Shown: positions 44,852 through 54,523, counted from the stretch's first letter. The stretch is 64,000 bases of DNA from Firmicutes bacterium UBA5010 (GCA_002396645.1 DGYI01000070.1:31708-95707); one strand, 5' to 3'. Notes: a model not told the origin generated them from the letters alone. Translations and numbers: made by a program.

Positions 44852-46300
44852 TTAAGTTAAACCTACAAACTTCCAATATGTGAAGTACAGTATAACACAA
44901 GAAATTATAGTTAAAAATACATAAGGGACTGTAACTTTAACAAGATCTTTAGACTCATATCCTCCGGCGGCCTGCGGAAATAGAGTATATGGTGAATGTA
45001 CAGGTAAAATAATTGCAAACAGTAAAGGATAGAACATTACCATTGTGAATCCCATAGGATTGAAGGATGCACCTAAATTATTCGCAATTGCAGCTGCTAA
45101 CAATATAACACACGGTATTATGGAGTTGACAGCCGAGGCACGAACAGAGAACGCCATACTGCAAATAGCCATAATTATCAAAGTGCCAATCAATATGATG
45201 ATAAACGGAGCACTTGTCAGATTTGTCATGTTTATCAGATTATCTACTAACCAGGCGGCTGTTCCGTATGTTACCATACCTGAGGCAAGACTCATTGAAG
45301 AACCCATAAAAATTATCGTTCCCCACGGAACTGTGCTTGACATTTCCTTAAATGTATATACACCTACATAAGGACACATTAAAACAGCACATGATATCAT
45401 AGCGACAGTCTGTGAGCTTATATCGTGGAACTTTCCTCCGGTCATCCATAATATTACTGTTAGGGCAAGGACTATACCTGTTTTGATTTCCTTGTTATTC
45501 CACTTGCCGAGTTCTTTAAGCTTGTTACGGATATAATCTCCTCCGCCCGGTAATATTTCATATTCTGATGGGAAAAGTCTGGTTATCAGGAAATACGCAA
45601 ATATATCCATTAGAATCCCAAGAGGTAAGCCGAACTTCATAAATTCAAAATAAGTTATGTCATAATTAAAGTTGTTGCTGATAAGGCCTGTTATAGCTAC
45701 GGCAGGTGCTCCTGCGGTCTGAATGAATATATTTCCCGCTATAGTTCCGACACCGACAGCTAAATAAAGTGATTTTGAAAAATTACTGTTTTTATCAATA
45801 TTATAATCAGCAACTATACCTGCAACTATACCTGTAAGCAGAGCCGATACTGACATTGCAGCAGGTAAGAATATATTTAAAAATCCGCCGGCAAATAAAA
45901 TTCCCATTAAGAATTTTTTAGGTTTCGGACCTACAATGTTTAGTATAGCCAGTGCTATACGACGGGCAAGTCCGGATTTTTCTACTGCTGATACTATGAA
46001 GAATGCACAAATAAACAAGGCTATTGTATTGCTTGCAAGACTTGTCATAGCAACTCTGAATATTTCAGCTGACTTCATGTCCGATATAATCGGCATAACT
46101 AATGTAACCAATCCGATTTGTATAAAGAAGGTTACAGGAGATGGAACTGCTTCAGTAAACCAAAGAATAAGCATACATGTTATAATTCCAAGGTGCATTT
46201 TTCCTAATGGCTCTAATCCCGCAATAGGCAGCAGGTTTATTATGCCAAAAGCACAAATAGCTATAATTACTATTATAAAATTTTTTAATTCTTTTTTCAT
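44852..46300 (-). CDS. DASS/SLC13-family anion transporter
   Basis: 482 residues, about eleven to twelve hydrophobic helices, with the family signatures FLPAAMSVSALLTGIV and FSVRASAVNSIIPCVIL, and GNIFIQTAGAPAVAITG in the first repeat. DASS carriers move di- or tricarboxylates, sulfate or related anions, often with Na+. The gene lies 52 bases after the selenoprotein B gene on the same strand, so it most likely imports that enzyme's substrate, implying an anionic compound. GGAAAACAAA is a weak ribosome site. Confidence 0.87.
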   Translation of the reverse strand: MKKELKNFIIVIIAICAFGIINLLPIAGLEPLGKMHLGIITCMLILWFTEAVPSPVTFFIQIGLVTLVMPIISDMKSAEIFRVAMTSLASNTIALFICAFFIVSAVEKSGLARRIALAILNIVGPKPKKFLMGILFAGGFLNIFLPAAMSVSALLTGIVAGIVADYNIDKNSNFSKSLYLAVGVGTIAGNIFIQTAGAPAVAITGLISNNFNYDITYFEFMKFGLPLGILMDIFAYFLITRLFPSEYEILPGGGDYIRNKLKELGKWNNKEIKTGIVLALTVILWMTGGKFHDISSQTVAMISCAVLMCPYVGVYTFKEMSSTVPWGTIIFMGSSMSLASGMVTYGTAAWLVDNLINMTNLTSAPFIIILIGTLIIMAICSMAFSVRASAVNSIIPCVILLAAAIANNLGASFNPMGFTMVMFYPLLFAIILPVHSPYTLFPQAAGGYESKDLVKVTVPYVFLTIISCVILYFTYWKFVGLT

Positions 46301-46351
46301 TTTGTTTTCCTTTCATAATTATTATTTTCATGTTTGTAAAGGAGCATATAT

Positions 46352-47662
46352 CTAATATTCAAATAAAGTTTTATCTTTAACATTACACTCTAAGCCTTTT
46401 AAAGCAGTTTCCACGATTTTACGCCTTAACACTTCTTGTTCAGATAAAGGCAGGTTTGGATTCCCGCATGGATAAGGAATAGCAACAGCCTTTTCTATAC
46501 GGTTTGAACCTACAGTTTCAGCGATAGAAACGATTGTACAAACCTGTATTACAGGGATACCCGCTCTGTCAATTTCTTTTGCCATCGTTGCACCGCAACG
46601 TGTGCTGGTGCCTCATGTCGATGTAAGTATAACTGCTTGTACACCGTCATCCTTTAACTTCTGAGCTATTTCTGAGCCAAATTGCTGTGCATTTTTTAAG
46701 CTTGTCCCATTACCTGTAGTTGAATATATTTTATTGTGAATACTTCCGATTTTACCCTCTTTGATAAATGCCCTGACGGTGCTTAGAGGAAGAATTAATT
46801 CAGGGTCCTTATTTGCAAAGGTAGTCTCAAAACCACCGTGCACAGAGCAAAAATCATCTCCGGATAAGTAATCCATATTACTGATGTCAAATTCCAAATA
46901 TTTAGTTGCACGTGCCGACTCAAGTCTGTTCTCATTATGCTTATCCGTTAATCCGCCATCGGTAACAAGAGCGATTTTTGCTTTTTTTATATCTGCAACA
47001 GCCGCAGCCGGTTCAACCTGTTCAAACGGCGGCAATGCCAGCTCAGTCTTAAACGGTCTTTCCGCCAGCTTATTTAAAATCATGTCTACGGAACGTACAG
47101 CACCGTTTTTTTCAGTAAATGAATTTTTCTTAAAGCCTTTGGCAAAGTAATTATCTGCTTCCGGTGAAACTTTTTCCTTATATGCCAACTTTTTAACAAG
47201 CAAAGATATGTTTGCTACAGCTTGGCGCATACCCGAAACAGAGGATTTTGTCTTAACGATGAAGCAATCCTTTTTATACATTTCAACTCCGGGGTTTTCT
47301 TCATACATTGCAGTTATGGCAGGTATTCCCATAATTTCACCTGATGCTTTACAAACAGCTCCGCATGCCGGTCCGTATCGACCTGCGTTAAATGCCGGAC
47401 CTGCTATTAATAAGTCGGGCTGCCAATCTTTAATAAAATTCATAATAATATCAAGAGCTTCGGAAGTGTTTTCAGCTATGAAATTATCACCGCATATAAC
47501 CGTTCCTACTATTTCAAACTCATCCTTTAGCGCATCTTGTATAGCTAATCCCGGACCTATAGGACCGTTCTTTGCCATAGGATGTGTAAATGCCATTTCT
47601 TCACCGCCTATTTGGCCGAAAAACTGGTTTATATAATGTACTATTCTATATTTTCGCATCAT
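46352..47662 (-). CDS. Selenoprotein B, glycine/sarcosine/betaine reductase family (contains selenocysteine)
   Basis: 436 residues, read through UGA at 46615-46613 as Sec350. The sequence around it is ILTST-U-GTSTRCGATM, the hallmark of the GrdB/GrdF/GrdH subunit that cleaves the C-N bond of the substrate and transfers the carboxymethyl unit to selenoprotein A. Length and Sec position match known GrdB. The N-terminus carries YINQFFGQIGGEE. A hairpin with GGU loop follows the UGA. Start ATG-ATG at 47662 is preceded by GGAGG. The precursor gene for the pyruvoyl subunits is 26 bases upstream. Paralogue type (glycine, sarcosine, betaine or other) is not resolved. Confidence 0.93.
46586..46612 (-). 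promoter_or_regulatory. Bacterial SECIS-like hairpin in selenoprotein B mRNA
   Basis: Starting 12 bases after the UGA: CGTTGC-GGT-GCAACG, a perfect six-base-pair stem with a GGU loop, the feature bound by SelB. The distance from UGA to loop is 18 bases. Confidence 0.8.
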
Positions 47663-47688
47663 ACTTACCTCCATCTTAACTTCCTTAT

Positions 47689-48930
47689 TTAATATTCCAA
47701 AGTTGTCATATAATTAGCACCTAATTGATTAGTAGATGTGTACATGATACCAAGATTAGTGCTGAATGCTTCATAAGGGTTGAATTTTCCGTTTAGAATG
47801 CTTTCTCCGCCTATTACGGTATCTGCGGCTTCTAAATCAATAATTTCGTCATTGTTTCCGTTTGTCACTATTGCATCAGCATGCTTTGAATAGCATACAA
47901 GCGGAGGTAAATCACCGCCTGGACCTGCAATTTCATTTGTCTGAAGGACAACTGCAATACCGTTTTCAACACATGCATCTAAAGTCATCATTAAATCAAC
48001 ATCTGCATGTCCTCCGCCTTCCTGTGTAACTATAATTCCGTCAAATTTGTTTTGCTTGGCAATATCAGCTATTATACGGGCATTATTTTTTTTGGAATCA
48101 TTCAGATTACTTTCTGTTGAAATGATGACTCCCCCGAAGCTGAGTTCTTTGCCGTCGCGTGCAAATAAATCCAGAATCACAGGATTTTCCTGATGAAAAT
48201 ACGTAGGATTTTTCTGACAAGCTATTATATAATTTCCGCTTATAAGCTCTCCATCGATTAATTTGCAGGGATTTAACGATACAGGACTCATTTCAACGCA
48301 ATTTTGTCCGCCAAGATGAACATTACGCAAATTTCCCTGAGCTTGTATAAAATAGGCATATCCGATTTTAGGCAACTCGGGAAAATCTTTTATTTCAAAT
48401 GTTTCTTCACTGTTCGGAACTGAATCTGTGCAGATAGAAGCTAAATAGTCTGCCGCTCGTAAATTCATCATAATCAAATCATGGGCTAAAATTTCGTTAT
48501 TCATATTTTTATCGACTATATTGACCTCCATAACCAAATTAATCTTTGAAGAAAATTGGCTGAACTTTGCACCATTTCCCCACATATCTACGATACCTTC
48601 CTGGATACCGCTAAAGGTGCAGCATTGCATTATGCTTAATCCTTCAATTTGATGAGTTTCACCTTCTCCAGATTTGCTCTCTCCGGGAAGCCAACCGGGA
48701 AAAGTGGATGCGTTTTCCTTGTGAGAAGGCTTAACTACATCAGTGATATGAATAATACGAGTTTTTTCACCGGGAATAGCTGCATAAAAATTCAACTCAT
48801 ATCTATTGATTCCTTCTAAACAGATTTTTTTTAATTTTTCAATATCCACATAAAGTGTTTCATCTTCATATGCAGACATATCGCATAATTTAATTTTTTT
48901 TACATTATGTCGTAATATTTTTAAAGACAC
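47689..48930 (-). CDS. Reductase component B precursor (GrdE/GrdG/GrdI family, pyruvoyl-forming)
   Basis: 413-residue proprotein of the glycine/sarcosine/betaine reductase component B alpha and beta subunits. In the family it is cleaved at an internal Cys to form a pyruvoyl cofactor that binds the substrate amine. C238 in NYIIACQKNPTYFHQENP lies close to Cys242 of the Eubacterium acidaminophilum protein and is the likely site; C211 (GGQNCVEM) is an alternative. It contains TQEGGGHADVDLM and QTNEIAGPGGDLPP, well-conserved blocks. Starts at GTG with GGAGG eight bases upstream. First gene of the operon with selenoprotein B and a DASS carrier. Confidence 0.9.
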   Translation of the reverse strand: MSLKILRHNVKKIKLCDMSAYEDETLYVDIEKLKKICLEGINRYELNFYAAIPGEKTRIIHITDVVKPSHKENASTFPGWLPGESKSGEGETHQIEGLSIMQCCTFSGIQEGIVDMWGNGAKFSQFSSKINLVMEVNIVDKNMNNEILAHDLIMMNLRAADYLASICTDSVPNSEETFEIKDFPELPKIGYAYFIQAQGNLRNVHLGGQNCVEMSPVSLNPCKLIDGELISGNYIIACQKNPTYFHQENPVILDLFARDGKELSFGGVIISTESNLNDSKKNNARIIADIAKQNKFDGIIVTQEGGGHADVDLMMTLDACVENGIAVVLQTNEIAGPGGDLPPLVCYSKHADAIVTNGNNDEIIDLEAADTVIGGESILNGKFNPYEAFSTNLGIMYTSTNQLGANYMTTLEY

Positions 48931-49208
48931 ACGACACCTCCATACTTTTATTTAGTAATATCAAATGTAACTATAGGCCTGACAGTCACTTGAGTTTTAA
49001 ATACATCTTTATTGTATTAATATATTTATAAAGATTCCACTGCCACAATCCAAGATGTGTAGTTTTTTAATACAAACCAGCGAATATGTCAAAAAATAAA
49101 CCTGTTAAAATTAAAAAATTAAATAAAAAATTATATAAAAATAAGCATATTCATACATATAAATCAAAAATACACAAATAATATAAAAAAATTAATAGGG
49201 TGGTTTAT

Positions 49209-49625
49209 ATGCGTAAATTATTAAAACATACTTTTTTATTTTTAGTCGGCGGAACTATATATTTTTTACTTGAGGTTTTATTTAGAGGGTACTCACATCC
49301 ATCCATGTTTATTCTCGGAGGAATATGCTTTTTACTAATAGGGATTTTGAGCGAATCTAAATACTTTCAAATACCTTTACTGGGGCAAATGCTCATATCC
49401 AGTCTTATAATAACTGTAATGGAACTTGCCACAGGATTAATTGTAAATGTATGGCTTGGGTTAAACGTATGGGATTATTCTTCCTTGCCCTTTAACTTCT
49501 TAGGTCAAATATGTATATTGTATACAGTCATCTGGTTCTTCTTATCATTTGCTGCCATTATATTAAATGACTATCTGAGATATAAATTTTTTGGTAAGAA
49601 ATCCATGAAATATAGGATAATATAA
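49209..49625 (+). CDS. CmpB-like membrane protein (putative ABC transporter type IV family)
   Basis: 138 residues with four predicted helices and the family-like motifs ELATGLIVN and VWDYSSLPFNFLGQICILY. Such proteins are annotated as putative ABC-transporter type IV permeases, but their role is not known. AGGGTGG precedes the ATG at 49209; the open frame begins three codons earlier at GTG-like sequence. Stand-alone gene before the opp operon. Confidence 0.8.
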   Translation: MRKLLKHTFLFLVGGTIYFLLEVLFRGYSHPSMFILGGICFLLIGILSESKYFQIPLLGQMLISSLIITVMELATGLIVNVWLGLNVWDYSSLPFNFLGQICILYTVIWFFLSFAAIILNDYLRYKFFGKKSMKYRII

Positions 49626-49668
49626 GTATCTAACGACGGTTTCAGACATGATTTAAATAAAAAAATAA

Positions 49669-49749
49669 CCGATATTTTTTAAAGCATAAAATCTAATGAA
49701 AATACAAGCTTTGATTAAATATAAATTAGCCAAATTCTTTAAATATCGG
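49669..49749. promoter_or_regulatory. Inverted repeat upstream of opp promoter
   Basis: CCGATATTT at 49669-49677 and AAATATCGG at 49741-49749, perfect nine-base arms 63 bases apart, ending 21 bases before the -35 box. It could be two half-sites for an activator, or the end of the preceding transcript. Confidence 0.35.
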
Positions 49750-49770
49750 AAAAAACGTTTGCAATATTTC

Positions 49771-49799
49771 TTGACTAAAACCATATTTTGTAATATCAT
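49771..49799 (+). promoter_or_regulatory. Candidate promoter of opp operon
   Basis: TTGACT, 17 bases, TATCAT, 67 bases before the oppA ATG. Confidence 0.55.
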
Positions 49800-49866
49800 T
49801 GTGTTATTAGATAAAGCTAAATACAATATTATTTATAGCTTTATAATAAATATAGGGAGGATTATA

Positions 49867-51519
49867 ATGAAAACAAAAAGGTTATTGACATTAGTTCTTG
49901 CAATAATGATGATTATTGCTACTTTTTCCGGATGTAACAGAGACTCTGGAGCCGGAAGCAGTGAAATTTTAAGATTTGGTACATCAGGATATAGTGGATT
50001 GTTAAATCCTATTATGTCAGACAACGTGTATGACTCTTATGCTTGCTCGCTAATATTCGAATCGTTGATTAAGCTTGATGCAAACGGTGAATACCAACCG
50101 GATATAGCTGATTGGAAACTTTCAGATGACAAGTTGACTTATACATTCACATTGAAGGATGGTATTAAATTTTCTGATGGAACTCCTTTAACAGCTGATG
50201 ATGTATACTTTACATATGCTACTATAGCTCATCCGGATTATAACGGACCTAGAGCATATGCTGTAAGCAGCTTAGTGGGCTATGAGGAATTCCATAGCGG
50301 AGCTACACAAACTTTTGAGGGAATCAAGGTTGTAGATCCTAAGACAATTTCCTTTACGTTTAATGATGGATTACAGTCTCCTGCAAATATTGAATGCTTT
50401 GTATATGGTATATTATCAAAAGATTACTACAAATTTGACAAATGGGATGATTTCCTTGCACTTAACGAAAAACCTATGGGTTCAGGCGTTATGGTATTCG
50501 AAGCATTCGAGCCTAAACAATTTATAAAAATGTTAAAGAATGAAAACTATTGGGATGCTAAAAATGCTGCTCAAATAGGCGGAATATATTTCTTGGAAGT
50601 TCCTGATGAGAGTTTAATATCTGCACTTCAAACTGAACAAATCGACTTTGCTCAGCCTTCAGCAAGCTCAGATAACTTAAAAGCTCTTGAAGAATTATCA
50701 AATGTTAATGTTGCTAATTATTTAGGAAATGGTTACACTTTCATGGGATTTAACTGTACAAAACCTACACTTTCTGATAAGAGAGTACGTCAGGCTCTTA
50801 TGTATGCGCTTGACAGAAAAGCTTTCATAAAAGCACAATATGGCGAAGGTATAGCTGAGGTTGGTATGGCACCTATATCTCCTACTTCATGGGCATTCCC
50901 TGATCCTAAAGATATAAATGCTTACGATTTTGATATGGCAAAAGCTGCACAGCTTATGGATGATGCGGGCTGGAAGCTTGGAACAGATGGATATCGTTAT
51001 AAAGACGGACAAAAATTCAGCGTTTCATGGTTGGTTTACAGTGAGTCTCCATGGCCGGGAAAATTATCTTCTATGGCTGCAGATACTTGGAAACAGCTTG
51101 GAGTTGACTTGACTATAGAGCTTATGGACTTTGATACAGTTGCATCACGTACTATGGACGCACCTGTAGAAGATAAGAACTTTGATATATATACAATGGG
51201 ATTCAGCTTGTCTGTAGATCCGGATCCTACAGGAGCATTGTTTGATGATGATGCTTATGTAGCAGGCGGCTTCAATGCTTCAGGATATAAAAACCCTGCA
51301 GCTATGGAACTTGTTAGAAAAGGTAAGGCTGAATTTGATACAGATAAGAGAGCTGAGATATACAAAGAGTGGGCTACTATTATGAATGATGAAATACCTC
51401 ATGCAATTGTAGCTTACAGATCAGAAATCTGGGGAATCAATAAAAAGATTAAAGGTATGGATATAGGAACATATCAAGACTTTACAAGCGTAATTAAACA
51501 AATCAGAGTAGAAAAATAG
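49867..51519 (+). CDS. oppA: Oligopeptide ABC transporter substrate-binding lipoprotein
   Basis: 550 residues: lipoprotein signal with lipobox TFSGC near residue 24, then an SBP_bac_5 fold (KDGIKFSDGTPLTADDVYFT, DKRVRQALMYALDRKAFIKA). It captures peptides outside the membrane for OppBCDF. GGGAGG lies seven bases before the ATG at 49867. The much longer open frame from 49696 is not used, since it lacks a ribosome site and would bury the signal peptide. A terminator follows before oppB, which would give oppA excess over the permease. Confidence 0.95.
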   Translation: MKTKRLLTLVLAIMMIIATFSGCNRDSGAGSSEILRFGTSGYSGLLNPIMSDNVYDSYACSLIFESLIKLDANGEYQPDIADWKLSDDKLTYTFTLKDGIKFSDGTPLTADDVYFTYATIAHPDYNGPRAYAVSSLVGYEEFHSGATQTFEGIKVVDPKTISFTFNDGLQSPANIECFVYGILSKDYYKFDKWDDFLALNEKPMGSGVMVFEAFEPKQFIKMLKNENYWDAKNAAQIGGIYFLEVPDESLISALQTEQIDFAQPSASSDNLKALEELSNVNVANYLGNGYTFMGFNCTKPTLSDKRVRQALMYALDRKAFIKAQYGEGIAEVGMAPISPTSWAFPDPKDINAYDFDMAKAAQLMDDAGWKLGTDGYRYKDGQKFSVSWLVYSESPWPGKLSSMAADTWKQLGVDLTIELMDFDTVASRTMDAPVEDKNFDIYTMGFSLSVDPDPTGALFDDDAYVAGGFNASGYKNPAAMELVRKGKAEFDTDKRAEIYKEWATIMNDEIPHAIVAYRSEIWGINKKIKGMDIGTYQDFTSVIKQIRVEK

Positions 51520-51538
51520 AGAAGTGAACTTTTAAATA

Positions 51539-51566
51539 AGCCCGGTCTTTAGCGGCCGGGTTTTAT
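51539..51566 (+). terminator. Intra-operon terminator after oppA
   Basis: CCCGG / CCGGG (with AAG/TTT flanks) and a T run. It probably allows partial read-through to oppB. Confidence 0.75.
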
Positions 51567-51604
51567 TAGTTATATAAATTTCACAAAGAGATAAAAAATA
51601 AAAA

Positions 51605-51660
51605 ATAGGCACCGGCTCCGTGACCGGTCATTTCGCGGAGTTTTGTGCACTATGTGCATG
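51605..51660 (+). promoter_or_regulatory. GC-rich structured segment before oppB
   Basis: ACCGG and ACCGGT elements plus CTCCG/CGGAG arms and a GTGCAC-TATGTGCAT end form alternative stems just before the oppB ribosome site, in an otherwise AT-rich gap. Possibly a processing or stability element. Confidence 0.35.
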
Positions 51661-51669
51661 GAGGTAATA

Positions 51670-52635
51670 ATGAAGAATTATATCATAAGACGTTTGCTGC
51701 AAATGATTCCTGTTTTTATCGGCGTTGTTTTTATTCTGTTTTTCATGCTTGATAAGGCTCCGGGAACTCCTGCAAGTAATATGATGGATCCTAAAATGAC
51801 GCCGCAGCAAAAAGCAGAACTTTTGGAGAAAATGGGATTGGACAGACCTTGGTACGAGAGATTTGTCACATGGTTTCAAGAAGCAGCAAGAGGAAATTTA
51901 GGACAGTCAACCAAACACAAAAAACCTGTTACGGATGTAATAGCAGATTATATAGGACCTACACTGTTGTTATCCTTGACTTCACTTGCGTTTGCAATAT
52001 TTATAGGTATACCGATAGGAATTTTAAGTGCGACTAAGCAGTATTCGCTTGCGGATAATATTTTTACAATCTTCTCGCTTGTCGGAATAAGTATACCCGC
52101 CTTTTTCTTCGCACTTTTATTGCTTAAATTTTTTGCTGTAGATATGAGAATCTTTCCTCTGTTTGGGCTGGAGGATGCGACTCTGAGAACTACAAGTGTA
52201 TTTGTAAAGATGGCTGACATAGCATGGCATCTATTTTTGCCTACCCTTGTTTTGGGACTGAGTCAGGCTGCTTCATTTATGAGATACACACGTTCCAGTA
52301 TGCTTGAAGTTATAAGGCAGGACTATATAAGGACTGCAAGATCAAAGGGATTGAAAGAAAAAGTTGTTATATATAAGCACGCTCTTCGCAATGCGATGAT
52401 TCCGATTGTTACATTGCTGGCGTTTTCTATACCGGGCTTGTTATCCGGTGCTGTAATGACAGAGACTATATTTGCCCTTCCGGGACTTGGTAAAATATCT
52501 GTCGAAGCAATCATGACCAAAAATTATCCTCTTATATTAGGTATCAACGCAATGTTGGCAATGCTGGTATTATTATCGACTTTAATCGGTGATATAATGT
52601 ATGCTGTAGTTGATCCTCGTGTCAGATTTGATTAA
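51670..52635 (+). CDS. oppB: Oligopeptide ABC transporter permease OppB
   Basis: 321 residues: six transmembrane helices, N-terminal YIIRRLLQMIPVFIGV signature of DppB/OppB permeases, and the EAA loop YIRTARSKGLKEKVVIYKHA. Start at the ATG after GGAGG (six-base gap). Forms the membrane pore with OppC. Confidence 0.95.
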   Translation: MKNYIIRRLLQMIPVFIGVVFILFFMLDKAPGTPASNMMDPKMTPQQKAELLEKMGLDRPWYERFVTWFQEAARGNLGQSTKHKKPVTDVIADYIGPTLLLSLTSLAFAIFIGIPIGILSATKQYSLADNIFTIFSLVGISIPAFFFALLLLKFFAVDMRIFPLFGLEDATLRTTSVFVKMADIAWHLFLPTLVLGLSQAASFMRYTRSSMLEVIRQDYIRTARSKGLKEKVVIYKHALRNAMIPIVTLLAFSIPGLLSGAVMTETIFALPGLGKISVEAIMTKNYPLILGINAMLAMLVLLSTLIGDIMYAVVDPRVRFD

Positions 52636-52647
52636 GGAGGCTGAATG

Positions 52648-53517
52648 ATGAAAAGAGAAAGAACTCAATCGTTTTGGGGAAGCGTATTAAGAAGGTTCAT
52701 TAAAGATAAAAAGGCAGTAATCAGCTTTTTTGTACTTTTTATTATAGTTGTAGCGTGTCTGATAGTACCTATGCTTTCTCCATATTCTATGGAAACTATC
52801 AATATGTCCGATGAAGTAAGAGATATGGCTCCTAATTCAACCCATATTCTGGGCACAGATGATATAGGCAGAGATATATTCACCAGATTGTTTTATGCGG
52901 GAAGAATTTCTTTAGGGCTTGCTCTTATCGTAGTATTCTTTGAATGTCTGGTAGGTATAATACTTGGATCACTGGCAGGATATTACGGAGGCGTGGTAGA
53001 TGCTGTAATAATGCGTTTATCAGAAGTATTCATGTCATTTCCTTTTATTGTGTTTTGTATAACTGCGGTTGCAGTAATGGGACCCGGATTTAAAACCTTG
53101 GTTATAGTTTTGACTATAATCAGTTGGCCAAGTATAGCGAGAGTTGTAAGAGGTCAGATACTTACTCTTCGTGAGATGGAATATATGGAGGCTTGTGAAG
53201 CTTTGGGTATAAGTGACTTTAAGAGAATTTTCAAGCACCTGCTTCCGAATGTTTTGGCATATATCATAGTTTATGCAACCTTAGGAATGGCAGGCGTTAT
53301 ATTAACAGAAACCTCGCTTAGCTTTTTAGGTCTTGGAATATCCCCACCGACTCCTACTTGGGGAAATATGATGCAGGATGCGCGTAATGTGCGTGTTATG
53401 CAGCAAAAGTGGTGGTATTGGATTCCACCGGGACTTTGTATATTCATTTCGGTTATGTGTTTTAACTTATTAGGTGATGGCTTAAGAGATGCTATAGACC
53501 CTAAGATGAAGAGATAG
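52648..53517 (+). CDS. oppC: Oligopeptide ABC transporter permease OppC
   Basis: 289 residues: OppC N-terminal segment, six helices, with HILGTDDIGRDIFTRLFYAGR and the EAA loop MEACEALGISDFKRIFKHLL. Two adjacent ATGs (52645 and 52648) follow AGGAGG; the second has the better spacing (seven bases). Twelve bases downstream of oppB. Confidence 0.95.
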   Translation: MKRERTQSFWGSVLRRFIKDKKAVISFFVLFIIVVACLIVPMLSPYSMETINMSDEVRDMAPNSTHILGTDDIGRDIFTRLFYAGRISLGLALIVVFFECLVGIILGSLAGYYGGVVDAVIMRLSEVFMSFPFIVFCITAVAVMGPGFKTLVIVLTIISWPSIARVVRGQILTLREMEYMEACEALGISDFKRIFKHLLPNVLAYIIVYATLGMAGVILTETSLSFLGLGISPPTPTWGNMMQDARNVRVMQQKWWYWIPPGLCIFISVMCFNLLGDGLRDAIDPKMKR

Positions 53518-53528
53518 GGGGTAATATT

Positions 53529-54518
53529 ATGAATAATAAAGATGATATATTGTTAGAAGTTAAAAATCTTAAAACATATTTTTATTCAGAGAGTGGTACA
53601 GTAAAGGCATCGGATGATGTAAGCTTTTATGTAAAAAGAGGTGAAACTCTAGGCATCGTAGGAGAATCGGGCTGCGGAAAAAGTATAACCAGCATGTCTA
53701 TTGTTCGTCTGATAGAAACTCCTCCGGGAAAATATGAAGGAGGAGAAATCTGGTTTGAAGGCGAGGATATGCTCAAGATATCTGATGAGAGAATGCGTGA
53801 AATCAGGGGAAATGATATCTCTATCATTTTCCAGGAGCCTATGACATCTCTTAATCCTGTATTCAGAATAGGAGATCAAATATCAGAAGCACTTGTTCTT
53901 CACAGAGGAATGAACAAAAAAGAGGCAAGAGAAGAGAGCATAAAGATGCTTAGACTTGTTAAAATACCTAACCCTGAAAGAATTGTAGATAATTTCCCGT
54001 TTGAATTATCGGGAGGGATGAGACAAAGAGTAATGATAGCTATGGCACTTGCCTGTGCACCTAAGCTTCTTATAGCGGATGAGCCTACTACAGCTCTTGA
54101 TGTAACTATTCAGGCGCAGGTTTTAGATCTTATGAATGATTTGAAAAAGAATATTGATGCATCTATAATTTTTATAACTCATGATTTGGGCGTTATAGCC
54201 GAGATGAGTGACAGAGTAATGGTTATGTATGCCGGAAAAGTTGTAGAACTTTCAACTACAGAGGACATATTTAAAAACCCTAAGCATCCGTACACTGTAG
54301 GACTTATAGGGTCTAAACCTGATTTGACTACAGAAACTGACAGACTTCATGTTATACAGGGCAATGTGCCGGATTTGAACAACAGACCAAGCGGATGTCC
54401 GTTCCATCCAAGATGTGAACATGCTATGGATGTTTGTAAAGAACGATTCCCTGATGAGACAATTATAGGCGACGGACACTTAGTAAACTGCTGGCTTTAT
54501 CCTAAGGAGGGAAGGTAA
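53529..54518 (+). CDS. oppD: Oligopeptide ABC transporter ATPase OppD
   Basis: 329 residues: Walker A GESGCGKS, signature LSGGMRQRV, Walker B LLIADEPTTALD, and the C-terminal oligopeptide transporter region with CPFHPRCEHAMDVC (a Cys cluster typical for Fe-S-binding OppD/DppD). Energises peptide import with OppF. Confidence 0.96.
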   Translation: MNNKDDILLEVKNLKTYFYSESGTVKASDDVSFYVKRGETLGIVGESGCGKSITSMSIVRLIETPPGKYEGGEIWFEGEDMLKISDERMREIRGNDISIIFQEPMTSLNPVFRIGDQISEALVLHRGMNKKEAREESIKMLRLVKIPNPERIVDNFPFELSGGMRQRVMIAMALACAPKLLIADEPTTALDVTIQAQVLDLMNDLKKNIDASIIFITHDLGVIAEMSDRVMVMYAGKVVELSTTEDIFKNPKHPYTVGLIGSKPDLTTETDRLHVIQGNVPDLNNRPSGCPFHPRCEHAMDVCKERFPDETIIGDGHLVNCWLYPKEGR

Positions 54519-54523
54519 AAAAT

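Noticed and set aside
46352..46585. Separate 77-codon gene starting MAKEIDRAGIPV
   Set aside because: It is the C-terminal part of selenoprotein B after the Sec UGA; same frame and no independent ribosome site.
49696..49866. N-terminal extension of oppA by 57 codons
   Set aside because: No ribosome site, and it would place the lipoprotein signal inside the protein; it also covers the predicted promoter.
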